Below are positions 1 to 11,358 of a stretch of DNA of 64,000 bases, in pieces. Positions within the stretch are counted from its first letter, which is position 1, and every line of letters begins with the position of its first letter. The stretch lies in contig JAURVB010004972.1 of the NCBI GenBank assembly GCA_033002965.1, forward strand, positions 1-64,000, written 5' to 3'. A model generated the notes under the pieces. It made no database searches, had not been told where the DNA came from, and saw only the letters and a list, made by a program, of their open reading frames with translations. Both the position numbers and the translations under genes were made by a program. This stretch comes from Piper betle (Eukaryota > Streptophyta > Magnoliopsida > Piperales > Piperaceae).

Positions 1-647
1 GTTTATAACGCAATCTCGTGGAAATGTGCCCATTTTTTATGGGTAGAAAGGACAACCACAGCGTTAATCTGATTTATAATGGGTAGTTGTCTACTAAATA
101 GCTTATATTAGACTTGCTATATCTATATATATTTATAATTGTAGTGCAATTGGGCATCAGGACTGCAAAAGACTACGTCTCCTCTGCCCAGAAGTAATGT
201 CGACGTCAAAAAGAGGTATCAACTTCGCAACATTGTTGTGATTGGCCATGGCCCCCAAAAACAAAAAAGGAGTAAAAAGAAGACAAGAAGCGTCCAATTA
301 ATGTCTACTACTGCATGTTCGGCAGCTTGTGATGACTATCCTTGTCTATTAAAAATTGACTTCTGTCCAAAACCAACAGACTACATGCATGTGACCGTTT
401 CGTTTGATGAGTCGTAATTGAGTTTGCTCCTCGTATCGTCTTAGAATTTCTCGCCGCCTATCGCATAGCCCCCTTTTTTTATTCATTTTGTAAACCTGGT
501 AAAGCTACCATAAGGAATTTCAATACAGTCTTCAAATTTGATCCATTGTTAAGCTAAAGCACTATACTCACCATGCGAAGCTGCTTGGTGCATGATTAGT
601 AGTATCCCACGTGTAAGTCAAAGTAAATGGGATTCATGTCTCACATA
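1..647. other. Noncoding AT-rich DNA
   Basis: No convincing coding frame or RNA gene is visible on either strand. The stretch is AT-rich with short homopolymer runs and no clear repeat structure. It ends where a short LTR-like repeat begins. Confidence 0.5.
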
Positions 648-858
648 TGTTGGGTTTGTTCCACATCGGCCGTAGAAGCTGTTGGTCGCTTGTATATAAG
701 TTAATTGAAAAACCTTATTTTTTAAGTTAATTTTTTGAATTAAGTGAGACCCGTAATACTTATTACGAGTTTCATTTAAATGTTTAAAGTCCCTATTGGA
801 TGCCCGAAGGGTCCAATAATAATTTCAGAACTTGGGTAGGGGCTCAAAGGGCCTAACA
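648..858 (+). repeat. Short-LTR (TRIM-like) repeat, copy 1
   Basis: The copy begins TGTTGGGTTTGTTCCACATC, contains a TATATAAG promoter-like core near 694, and ends in AAAGGGCCTAACA. Before the end there is a degraded primer-binding-like stretch (TTTCAGAACTTGGG near 821-834). The unit therefore looks like one short LTR, a remnant primer site and the tail of a second LTR. Related copies lie near 18855, 19442, 19546, 28504 (inverted) and 45508. TG...CA ends and the family layout are seen directly; assignment to a TRIM/short-LTR retrotransposon is inference. Confidence 0.55.
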
Positions 859-2062
859 ATATATTTTTGATAGAAGGTGGATGAAGAAGAAAGAATAGGA
901 TGTCTACCCTCGTAGAGCTTTTATCCTATGCCCAGTTATAAGTAGTAGCACAATCGGAAGTTTCCTTGTGAAAGGCAAAATTGCATCTTCAAGGTTGCCC
1001 AATGGGCCTGACAATTGTTGATCCCATTCCAAATGGGCAGAGCAAGAACTCTGGTTCCTACTTAGGTACCGGTGAGTGCCAATTTAGAACTAAAATGGAC
1101 AATTTGCCATCATGGGCCCACTCATCCTCCTAGGATGAACAGACCCACAATAATTTGATAATTTGCCTTGCTTTTTTGTTTTACAATTTTCTTTTTCAAC
1201 TTAATTTGCTCTAATTTCATTAGAAATCCCCTACACACTATGCAACTATTTTATTTTTTATGGAAAGGGTCCTTATTTTTAGAGAATGATGGATGAACAT
1301 CTTATGTGTGAGGAGTATCTTTTTATGCGCGTAATGTAATATTATAAAAAGTTTAACCATGAAAAAAAATAATTTTTTTATAGTTTACGGTTAAAAATGT
1401 AAACAAGCCAACCTAACCATTATTCATTTTTTATATGTTTATTCAAATTGATACAAACTAGTTAACTCAAGCATGATTTGATATTGTCCTCGTACCGTTG
1501 GAGGATTCGGCAGCTACTACAGCCCTTGCTTCTTGGGGCAGAACTCTGGGTTGTGGAGTTACTCAGAATGGTGCGTCATGAGAGGTCCATAGATCTCAAA
1601 CTCCTCACTTGTCTATGGACTCTTCGTTTCACGAGCAAAATTAGTATTTTTTAAAGCATATATGCCTAATAATAAATATATTATCAATACATTAAATATA
1701 AGTTATTAAATAAATAATTTGAATCGAGCTAAACATTTTTGTGAAGCACAATTAATGATACCGTTCAATCGGGCTCGAGTTTTTAATTGAGTTAAATCGA
1801 GCACTCATTTGAGCAAGCTTACTAGTAATTTGTGAATTTGCCAATTTTAAGCCAAATATTTGTTCGATAAAATAACAACATGCGAGAACTGAGTCGAATA
1901 TGTTGTTAGCGAGCCATCTCTTCGTGTTTGATCAACCTTTATTCGTAAATTATTTAATGCTAAATATTTATTTATTGGAGCCCTTAAACATAATCTCAAA
2001 TTACAAGACAATAAAAGTAGTGGGGATTATTGTTGAGTTGACAAGTGTTTGTCACTCCCCCA
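859..2062. other. Noncoding DNA upstream of the LRR gene
   Basis: No supported gene. Sequence is AT-rich with degraded repeat character. The 79-codon frame at 1900-2139 runs through the expected promoter of the LRR gene and has no recognisable domain, so it is not called. Confidence 0.45.
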
Positions 2063-2070
2063 AAACCCTA
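2063..2070 (+). promoter_or_regulatory. Telo-box-like AAACCCTA motif
   Basis: The octamer AAACCCTA lies 93 bases before the start codon of the LRR gene. Telo boxes in plant proximal promoters are known to be associated with genes expressed in dividing cells and the translation machinery. An 8-base match can occur by chance, so its function is not established. No clear TATA box is placed at the normal spacing. Confidence 0.3.
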
Positions 2071-2162
2071 CCAACCGTTCGGCGTTGGGGGTGGCAGCAA
2101 TGGCGCATGCACAAGATGGCGGTGGAGATGAAGAAATGATTTGAAGTGGGAAGAGTAAGAGC

Positions 2163-5100
2163 ATGTCGTCGTTGAGCGCAAACCAGGTTCTGGAAGAAAG
2201 CAGGGAGGCCGACTTCCCCTCCATAACCTCCCTCCACCTCTCCCATCGCGCTCTTTCCGATGTAAGCATCTCCCCCCTCTTCTTCTGTCTTTTGTTTGTT
2301 TGTTTTTTTTTTCTCAAACTGTTTGTGATCTGATTATCTTTTTTGGTGTGTGTTGTTTGATTTTTGCAGGTTTCTTGTTTGGTGGATTTCCCCAACTTGA
2401 CCAAACTTGATCTCAGGGGCAACAATCTCTCCTCCCTCCAGGCAATACTCTCCCCACATATTCAGAAGTTTATATACTGCTTGATAGTTTGGGGACCCAA
2501 ATTTATTCAAATTTAATTTAATTTTATTTTTTTGTTGAAATTTACTCTTTACTATGTGTATCTTAGGCTAAGTCACAATTCATTTACTGTTCATTGTAGT
2601 TGTTGTTAACACTGTATAGTTTGGGTTGTTCAAATTTGTTAGCCACGAGTCATCTTTTTGTTTTTGTCTTTTACATCTTTGGCTAAGCAACAAGTGATTA
2701 GTTTTTCATTGTAGCTGTTGTTCACACTTCAATGGTAGTCAAATTGATGTGATTTTTTTAAAATTTTTTGCGAAGAGCAGGGATTGAGGTCTTGTGCCAA
2801 CTTAACATGGTTGTCTGTTGTTGAGAACAAGCTGGACAGCCTTAATGGGGTTGAAGGACTTCTTAAACTGAAGGTTTGTAGTTGTTAGCATACAACTTGT
2901 CATTATTATTCTGTTTTTTATTTTTATTCTTTTTTTTTTTCCACAAGTCTTCTTCCGCAGTTTTTGAAGGGTAAGTATTCTTCTCTGTTTTTTCATTTAC
3001 TGTAGGTCCTTAATGCTGGGCGCAACAGGCTGGTTTCCATTTGTGAGGTCAATCTTCTTATAAATTTACAAGCATTGATTCTGAACGGTGAGTAGTAAGT
3101 GTATGATGGAAGCGTGTGTAGTCGATTTTGTTTTAGGATTGGTGTCATTTGTTGAACATTAAGTTGGGGAAATATTTGTTAGTACTTGATTGTTCATTTT
3201 TTTATTTTTCAGATAACAAGATAAGTTCTGTCAATGGTCTTGAGAAGCTAAAACAACTGAATACACTTGGTATGTATGTTCAGGGCTTCATACACTTCAT
3301 ACTCCACAAACATGTAGTTTTTGTGGGTGCTTCTATTTCCTGTCTGCATGTTATTTATAATATTCTTTGGATATTAGGTGCCAATGCTCTAAGCTTATCA
3401 ATAAGTCTGTTTCTAGGCATGGATCCAAATTACCTTCTATGAGTTGCTGAAAGATATTTAGTTTGAATCTATCAAGATGAGGGAAGAGTTATTCTTCTCA
3501 CAGTTTGTCTGTGTGGAAAGGCACTTTTGAGCATCGGCCAGCAACCTTTGCAAAATAAAAGGGGCATTGCATGGATACAATGAAGGTGGAACATGTTCAT
3601 AATTGTCATGATGATGAAAAGAAAAAGTGTCAACCTCAAAATAATATTAATTCGTAGGCAAATTATTACTGCTGTATTTGGTTAATTATTGAGTGTTTGC
3701 AAGGTGTGCTTACTAAATACATTTGGGCAATATTTTTGGTAATATTTACCATTTTGATTTCTTATATGTTTTGGATTCACATATTATTTCTCTTCTATAT
3801 TGTGCCTGCATAGATGGAAAGAAAACATTTTAAAAACGACCCTTACAAACTTTGAATCCAATTGCACCTTAATAGCAGCCACATCTTTGGTATACTTATT
3901 ATAACTTCTGTGATGATATTTCATTTTTACTACCTAAACTGCTAGTCCCACCACATGGGGCATGTGGACGAGAAGATGAGTAGATGATTACAAGGAAGCC
4001 ACAAGAAATATGGCATTCTGGGTAAATTGACAACCATACTAGCCATTATTATTAGTGGACGAGAACTGTCAATTTTAATGTTTTTCTTATATGTGGGTGT
4101 GGATTAGCAACATATATGCTGATGGGGGCTTATCTATTATTTAGTATATTTAGCTTCAGGCATTAGCTCACTTTTTTTAAAAAATAATAAAATAAAATTT
4201 AAGTAGTGGATTATTTGAACATGGTTCCCATTTTCTTAGTTGTTGTACAACTAGGTTGGTATTGCTATTGCATTCATTATATTGCTCGATAAAGACTTAT
4301 ATCTTCAAGCTTCCCTAATTACTTGATTGGTTTAATTGACAGTTGCTTCTCGGAATCCAATCTGTGATATTGGTGACTCAATAAGGAGGATAAAATCACT
4401 TTCCAAGGTATGCAGCCAACCATTGACTATTTATTTTGCTTAAAAACCTGATGTGTTATTGTTGTGGTTGCTTCATTATTATCACCATTTGTAGCATTGA
4501 ATCATGTCTAGAATGTTATTTTTACTCATTTTTATTAATTTTACTATGATCAAATGTCAGCTTTCCCTTTCCAAATGTCAAGTTAAGGTGATTGGATGTT
4601 CACTGAAGTACTGCTCAGATTTAAAAGAACTTCGCCTTGCACACAATGAGATTACAGTATGTCTATTTTGCAAGAAATTTATTTATTGTTCAATTTTATT
4701 TTAGCATAAACATTTGTTTGAACATCTATTATAGTTGGCTATGAAAATAGTATTTTATTCTTTTCTAGGCTTTGGACTTTTATGTGACCACAGTGATGCT
4801 GCAGCTGTGGTTTTTTTTTGTGATTTATCCAAGTAGTGGTTATGGGAATGGGAGACATTTTTATTGGTGATAATATTTACAGTCCATATTCAGATATTTA
4901 TTGGTGGTAGATATTGATCACTATTATAAAGCTTTTGTGGCTTTAGGTAATTACAAAATGGCTTTCATTTTCTCTTGTATCATTCCCTAGGCACTTCCTG
5001 CTGAGTTGGCTCGGAATTCGAAGATAGAAATTATTGACCTTGGGGATAACCTTATCACAAAATGGTCTGACATAGAGGTTTGCAGATTCTGTCTTATTTG

Positions 5101-5638
5101 CATTACAATGTACACCTTCTGTTGTTCAAGTTGGGGAACATTGGTCTCTTTGGCTGATTAGCTTCTGTCTGTTTGCTAGGTTCTTTCCTCTTTGAGTAGC
5201 TTAAAAAACTTGAATTTACTTGGAAATCCCATATCTGAACAAGATAAATTGGTCAAAAAGGTGAATTTTCTCTCTTTTGTATTCCCTTTTGCTTAAGCCA
5301 GTTTATGTAGGAGATTGATTCTCTTGTTTCATTGGCTGAATGTGCAGATCAAGAAATTAGTCCCGAGTTTGCAAATACTGAATGCTAAACCAATGGAAAC
5401 AGAGCTGAAACGAAGCCGAAGGCATCATAAGACTGACACTCAGGCAGCTACTGGGCTTGTTAGAGAAGAGCCCATTGCAAACAAGAAAGTCCCCTTTAGT
5501 GGCATACATGAACATCATGCGGGTGCTGATCCAATGTTACCGGAAAAGCAAGTTGAATTAACTGACGCAAAGATTGCAAAAGAGCCTAAACCACGCAAGG
5601 AAGGAAAAAAACAAGCAAAAGGATCTTGCACCCAATAA
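2163..5638 (+). CDS. SDS22-like leucine-rich repeat protein (10 exons)
   Basis: Exons by splice signals and reading frame: 2163-2261, 2370-2441, 2781-2873, 3006-3087, 3213-3269, 4343-4407, 4561-4656, 4991-5077, 5180-5260, 5348-5638. They sum to 1023 nt, 340 residues plus stop, with all junction phases matching. The start MSSLSANQVLEE and repeated units such as NLTKLDLRGNNLSSL, LQALILNDNKISS and LKELRLAHNEIT are SDS22-type repeats of about 22 residues. They fill roughly residues 20-240 and are followed by a Lys-rich tail. The repeat order and the conserved ALSDVSCL start resemble the Arabidopsis At5g22320 LRR family, whose biochemical role is unsettled. SDS22-type LRRs are protein-interaction scaffolds, often acting with phosphatases or in the nucleus. 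There is no signal peptide or membrane segment. Intron 2 uses a GC donor. The frame stops early at 5636-5638, and a second open frame continues to 5897 (separate entry). Confidence 0.85.
2442..2780 (+). other. GC-AG intron in the LRR gene
   Basis: Exon 2 ends CTCCAG and is followed by GCAATA; the acceptor is GAGCAG at 2775-2780. Using this GC donor joins an LRR 'SSLQ' end directly to 'GLRSC' in frame, as expected for the repeat spacing. No GT donor nearby keeps frame. GC-AG introns are a known minority class handled by the major spliceosome. Confidence 0.75.
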
Positions 5639-5897
5639 ATATGCTGGCATTGATGACAGTGAAATCCCCTTTGTAGATCTTATTCTATCTGAAAATGTGG
5701 GAAACTTGCAGGAAAGTGGGCAGAAAAGGAAAAATTGGGAAACTTCAAAAGATGCAAAATCAATCAGTGGACTAATTTCTATCTCCTATTCTAAAAACAA
5801 GTCAGCAAAATCCTCCATTTCAGGCTTGTCGGCAGTTCAGTCATTGTTAATAACCTCTGAAATTGGCACCGGTGGCCCTTCGACATGGGGGGATTGA
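5639..5897 (+). other. Displaced C-terminal tail of the LRR gene
   Basis: A second frame, open from at least 5574 and offset by +1 from exon 10, runs to TGA at 5895-5897. It overlaps the end of the called frame. Its product is acidic then basic, contains DDSEIPFVDLI and ends GGPSTWGD, which looks like a genuine conserved tail and not noise. The overlap contains an A7 run at 5605-5611, where a single-base indel would switch frames. No GT donor lies in the overlap, so an intron does not explain it. Either the sequence has a homopolymer error or the gene is truly truncated to 340 residues; with the tail it would be about 427. Confidence 0.55.
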
Positions 5898-6300
5898 AAG
5901 CAAAGGAAATCTACGACCTGCCTCAAATTTTTACCATTGAAATAGTGAAATATTACGATGGTGTGTGGTAATGGTGCTGATGGGGATGATGTCAAACAGG
6001 TGTTAATGAAAATTGAATTGAGATTTTGTTGGTCTTTTCAGTTTATACCGTCAGGAAAGGCATCTGGAATTGAATGTTTGCTCCTAATCTCTTGCACTGA
6101 TTCTTTTTTTACTTCATGATATTTTAACTGTTGCATTGTAAAATGGAGTTGTGGAATTTGTGCTCCTAATCTCTTGCAAATGTTTATGCTTGTAGGCCAC
6201 CTATTAATGTAGTATGGTTTAACCAATTGCGAAAAGCGGAACATTTAGAAATAGCTGCCAATGCTTCTGATAAACACTTTTACTCCTAACTTACAATGCT
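5898..6300 (+). other. Probable 3' UTR of the LRR gene
   Basis: The stretch after the displaced stop is T-rich and keeps a transcript-like character for about 350-400 bases. A 17-18 base phrase containing GCTCCTAATCTCTTGCA occurs twice (about 6079 and 6162), suggesting a local duplication. No strong canonical AATAAA is positioned decisively, so the cleavage site is unknown. Confidence 0.35.
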
Positions 6301-8371
6301 GAGGTGCAGTGGTCACTTGCCCAGGAAAAGGGTGGTATATGCCATTGATTGCCTCAACGTATAGGCGTCCTACTTTTTGAGCTTGAATTGCCTACTAGCT
6401 GTATCTTCAGAAGCTGAATGACATGATTAGGATTCACATCAGCAAAATATTTGTACTCGGTGTCAAAAATGATCTCATTTCATTTTTAGAGTCACCAGTA
6501 AGATTGTTTTAAATGACTCAGAAGTTTCAGGTTTGAGTCGTGAAACCGGTCTCCTTGCAAAAATCTATAATATGGTAAAATCTATTAGGGTGATAATTAA
6601 TATTGTTGTAAAGTCTAATCAGCTTTCACCAGATCACCTTATCCATTAAATATATCTTCGGTCTGCATCCCTTTATATCTTATATGTAGGGCTGAGGAAA
6701 CTTCTTGTGAAACCGAAATAACCAACCCGATTGTACTAAAATCGTTGGTTTCGTTTCGGTTATTATTAAAATTCAGTTTCGTTTGGTTTAGGATATTTTT
6801 GGAAGAAAAAATTGACAATTGGATATTTATGATATTTTTTCTATTTTTCATGGTGTGGAAAATTTTGGTTACGAACTGAACCAAACCAAAATTGACCAAA
6901 AATTTAAAAAAATTAAAAAAACTTAATATTTATATTTTATGAGAGTTATTATTAATTTTTTTTATTTATCTTTGATTTTTTGATATGTTTCATATATTAT
7001 CTATAGATATAATATTTTTAAATATAATTATCATAGTTAAATTATATCATAAATTTGTTTATCATAAAAGTAATAATTAATTTTAATACGACTTCAATAA
7101 TTTTGATTTGCCGTCTAAACCGATCTAAGCTGACTGAAATATTTTGGACTATTTTGGTTTGGTTTGGCTTAAATTTCAATTCGGTCAATGCACTAGTGTC
7201 TTGCCCCAAGGGCTATTTGGAAATTTAGTTCCAAAATGACCGAATGATCTCCCTTACTTTTATGCCCTAATATAAGAATATTTGCTAATAATTAACCTAA
7301 ATGTCTTATGTGGTAGTATAAATATTGTAAATTAAATAAAATTATTTCATTATCTAATGGTTCTTGACTTCTTGTAATTGAAGGGCACACAAAATTTTCA
7401 GTTGATAGAGTATTAACAAGCGGATATTAATTTTTATATCTCATAAAGGTCCTTGTAATTCAGATAGGAATATAAAATGATATAAAAACTTTATCAGCAG
7501 TAATTACTAGCATGAAAAAAATTTAATTATAAGATTATTTATGATATTTTATCTATATTTTCTTTTTGTGATGCATGAGAAAAAGTCGTATTAGTTCGTT
7601 TGCTTGGAAGAAGCAGAAATTCAATGTGCCACGGTTCATAAATGTGCCTAATTCTGTTCATGTCTGGGCAAACAACGTGAATCAGAATGGCATCGGAAAA
7701 AAAGGCTTTGTTGGGCCTGCTATTTAGAAAAAAATCCCTAATGTTGGAGATCAATCACAATAATAACAAATACATGGGACAAGAAAGTGACATCCGGGAA
7801 ATAAAATAAAACAAACACAAAGAACACTAAAAATTAATATGGAAAACCTTTTTTCTATTGAGAGTTAAACATTAAGGGATAACAAAAAATAATTCACTAC
7901 GTCAAATAAAGATTATAACCCCCAAATTTATAAAGATGTACAAAAGGATTACTCACTCAGCCTTTATAATTGATATCCCAAGAATTCTCTTCCTTCAACA
8001 CTACACTTCGTATAGAATTACACAGGTGAATAAGGTTTTATTTCCCTCTTTTTATCTCTTATTTTTTCTCATCTATATTACTTCTCTATCTTGTTCATTC
8101 CTTTAAGAATAACGCCTAAAAAGCTTTTATAGAGTTATTTTGAGCTTTCATATCTCCAATGTTGGTTCAACAACAGTAACCACTATTTTGTATTAAGAGA
8201 CTTTTTTTTAGCATTCTAAAGATTTTCTTTGTCATTCGAATTATAACAATGAGTTACATATAATTAATATTTATGAGTACAAATATTAACCTTGTCTTGT
8301 GTCATCTGCCAATATTGTGCTTGAAGAATGTTGTCCGCATATTCTTTGTGTACTAACTATATATATATATA
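6301..8371. other. Noncoding AT-rich intergenic DNA with old repeat fragments
   Basis: No supported gene. From about 6640 to 7200 the sequence is dominated by GGTTTCGGTT/AACCGAAA-type words in both orientations, like an old degenerate repeat. From about 7770 to 8340 it carries phrases typical of retroelement flanks (TATGGAAAACC). A short TA run ends at 8371, where the first foldback element begins. Confidence 0.4.
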
Positions 8372-10751
8372 GGGAAATTCTATGATGCGCTGCCTATTTA
8401 TGAAGTGCACAGGCAGTGCATCTGTTGACAGCTGCTGGATTTATTCCAGCGGTTGTCAATCTTCATCTATCCCCCCTGTAAATTTCATCTCTCGCCCCCC
8501 GACTTTGGCGACGTGCCCACCCCTGCCCTCGCCTGTCGTTGACCCCGGCCCGCCGTTGGGCCACCGCCCGTCATCGCGCCATCTGCCCACTAGCCGCCCC
8601 CCTGACAGCAGAGGACCCCCCCCAGCATTTCCCCTTGGCCGCCCCCTTCCACCCCGCTCCTGCCCAGCAGCCGCGGCCCCCAGCCGCCCCCTTCCACCCC
8701 CCTCGCTTACAGTTGCGGCCCCCCCTGCAGCTGTCCCTGCTGTCACCGTCCCCCCCCTCTCCCCACCCACCTTGGTTCATACGTTTTCCTTTGCAGCTCG
8801 ATTGCCTCAAAGTGCCATCATCGCCGGCGGTGGCGCGACCAAAACGGAAGGGGGGAGGGAAGACGCAATGACAATTTCATAATAAAAACTTGACTCGCTA
8901 CCTTCTCGAGTTAATATTACACAAAATAAATTTTTAAAAAATCGTAATAAAAACTTAACTCGCTCCAGACTTGAGTCAATTTTTATTACAAAATAAATTA
9001 AAAAATAAAATAATTTTGTAATAAAAAATTGACTCGCTCCCTACTCGAGTCAATATTACATTAAATAAATTTAAAAAAATAATTTTGTAATAAAAGCTTG
9101 ACTCGCTCCCGACTCGAGTTAAGTTTATATTACAAAATACATTTATCTAAAAATAATAAAATAATTTTGTTATAAAAACTTAACTCCCTCCCAACTCGAG
9201 TCAATATTACAAGAAATAAATTTTTAAAAAATAATTTTGTAATAAAAACTTGACTTGTTCCCGACTCAAATCAGGTTTTTATTACGAAATACATCTCAAA
9301 AAATATGAAAAAATACAATAAAATATCATAAAACAATATAATCTATTAGAACTCCATTATTTTATTTTATCATATTTTACTGTATTTTTAATATTTTTTG
9401 GGATGTATTTCATATTATTGACTCATGTCGAGAGCGAGTCAAGTTTTTATTATGAAATATTTATTTTTAAAAATTATTTTGTGTAATATTGACTCTAAGT
9501 CAAGAGGGAGTCAAAATTTTTATTACAAAATTATGTTAATATTTTTTGAAATGTATTTCGTAATAAAAACTTGACACGAGTCGGGAGCGAGTTAAGTTTT
9601 TATTACAAAATTTTTTTAAAAAAATTATTTCATATAATGTTGATTCGAGTTGGGAGGGGGTAATTTTTTTATTACAAAATTATTTTATTATTTTTAGATA
9701 AATGTATTTCATAATAAAAGCTTAACTTGAGTTAGGAGCGAGTCAAATTTTTATTACGAAATTATTATTTTTTAATTTATTTCGTTTAATATTAACTCAA
9801 GCTAGGACCGTGTAAAGTTTTTATTACAAAATTATTTTATTATTTTTAAATAAATGTATTTCGTAATAAAAATTCCACTCAAGTTGGGAGCGAGTCATGT
9901 TTTTATTACGAAATTATTTTTTAAAAATTTATTTCGTGTAATATTTGCTCAAGTTAGGAGGGGTAAAGTTTTTATTACAAAATTATTTTATTATTTTTAG
10001 ATAAATGTATTTCGTAATAAAAACTTGGCTCGAGTTGGGAGTGAGTCAATTTTTTATTACGAAATTATATTTTTTAATTTATTTCGTGTAATATTGACTA
10101 GAGTCAGGAGCGAGTCAATTCTTTATTAAAAAAATTATTTTCTTTTTTAAAAAAAATTATTTCATAATAAAAACTTGACTCGGGTCAGGAGCGAGTCAAG
10201 TATTTTTTACAAAATTAATTTTTAAAATATATTTCGTGTAATATTGACTTGAGTCAGGAGCGAGTCAAGTTTTTATTACGAAATTATCATCGCACTTTCC
10301 TCCCCCCACTATTTTGTTGCGCCATCGCCGATGACGGCGGCAATTGAGGCAATCGGGCGGCAGAGGAAAATGTGTGAACCGCAGGGTGGGGGATGGCGGC
10401 GGGGGTACAGTGACAGGGGGGTGGAAGGGGTCGTCGGGGAGCCTGGTGAATGCATGGGGGGCCGTGGCTGCAGGTGGGGATAGGCTGTGGTGGCAGGCGA
10501 GGCGGCGGGGGGGGGCATCTGCGGGTGGTGGGCTGGGGAGGAGGTGGCTAGCAGTGGAGCAGCGGGCGAGGGTGTCGCGACCGGCGGTGGCACGGTGGGC
10601 AGGGGTGGGCACATCACCAAAGTCAGGGGGCGGGAGATGAAATTTACAGTGGGGAGATGAAGATTGACAACCGTTGGATTAAATCCAATGGCTTTCAATA
10701 GATGTACTACCTATGCGCTGCATAAATAGGCAACACATCATAGACTTTCCC
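8372..10751. mobile_element. Foldback element 1 (about 2.4 kb, long inverted repeats) in a TA microsatellite
   Basis: The left end GGGAAATTCTATGATG is matched by the reverse complement of the right end (CATCATAGACTTTCCC). The arms at about 8372-8880 and 10265-10751 are GC-rich inverted copies of each other. The interior is AT-rich and made of 65-85 base degenerate units, each with a GACTCGNTCCCGACTCGAGT-like phrase next to an A/T-rich TTTATTACGAAAT phrase. About 6 units stand in one orientation (8890-9290) and about 12 in the other (9410-10290). The symmetry centre is near 9345. (TA)n lies on both sides. No transposase frame is visible, so it is non-autonomous. It resembles Mutator-type foldbacks or rice Micron-like microsatellite-targeting elements by position only. 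Open frames in the arms are compositional. Confidence 0.75.
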
Positions 10752-10778
10752 AATATATATATATATATATATATATAT
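10752..10778. repeat. (TA)n microsatellite between foldback elements 1 and 2
   Basis: An AT dinucleotide run separates the right end of element 1 (TTTCCC) from the left end of element 2 (GGAAAAAG). It probably represents shared target sequence or a target duplication for both insertions. Confidence 0.85.
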
Positions 10779-11333
10779 GGAAAAAGTTTTCCTGTACTCC
10801 AGTACAGCCATCTTGGCTGTGCTGGTGGAGTTTGATCTTGGCCGTTGGATTAACATCCAACGGCCAAGATAAAAAATAAAAAATAGGCCGTCGGCGCCGC
10901 CGCAGCAGCGACGGCGGAGGGGCGGGAAGCGTGCCCGGCCACGGCGACGGAGGGGGGGGGGGGCAGCGGCGACAGGGGACGGGGGCGCGGCGCGGCGGGG
11001 TGGCGGGCAGGGGACGGGGGCGGGGGGGGGGCGTCACGCGGCAGGGTGGCGGGCGGGGGACGGGGTGGGGGTGGTGTCGCCCGGTGGCGGGGCGGCGGGC
11101 CGGCGGGGGAGCGGGCGGCTAGATCCGCCGCCCCGTCACCGCGAGGGTTACGTCGCCGCCCCGTCGAGCCGGGGCAGGGGGTGGCGTCGCGTCGGCCGGC
11201 GGCGACGCGGCGACGCGCACCGCCGCCCAATTTTTTTATTTATTTTTTATCCAGCTGTTGGATTAAATCCAACGGCTGGAATACTGCAGCACAGCCAAGA
11301 TGGCTGTGCTGCAATACAGCCTCCCCGCTCCTC
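10779..11333. mobile_element. Foldback element 2 (about 0.55 kb) in a TA microsatellite
   Basis: Each arm carries two hairpin-forming palindromes. On the left these are 10799-10825 (core CAGCCATCTTGGCTG) and 10835-10870 (16-base perfect arms ATCTTGGCCGTTGGAT). On the right they are 11250-11280 (GTTGGATTAAATCCAAC) and 11286-11312 (CAGCACAGCCAAGATGGCTG). The order is mirrored in the right arm, so the ends are inverted repeats. The core at 10890-11225 is extremely GC-rich and compatible with a compositional palindrome. (TA)n flanks both sides. No protein is credible here. Confidence 0.7.
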
Positions 11334-11358
11334 TATATATATATATATATATATATAT
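11334..11358. repeat. (TA)n microsatellite between foldback elements 2 and 3
   Basis: Uninterrupted AT dinucleotides join the end of element 2 to the start of element 3. Confidence 0.85.

Noticed and set aside
1900..2425. Frames around the LRR gene start on both strands
   Set aside because: They overlap exon 1, intron 1 and exon 2 of the well-supported LRR gene and have no domain.
8382..8882. Pro-rich frames in the left arm of foldback element 1
   Set aside because: Same compositional effect; mirrored frames occur on the opposite strand of the right arm at 10265-10698.
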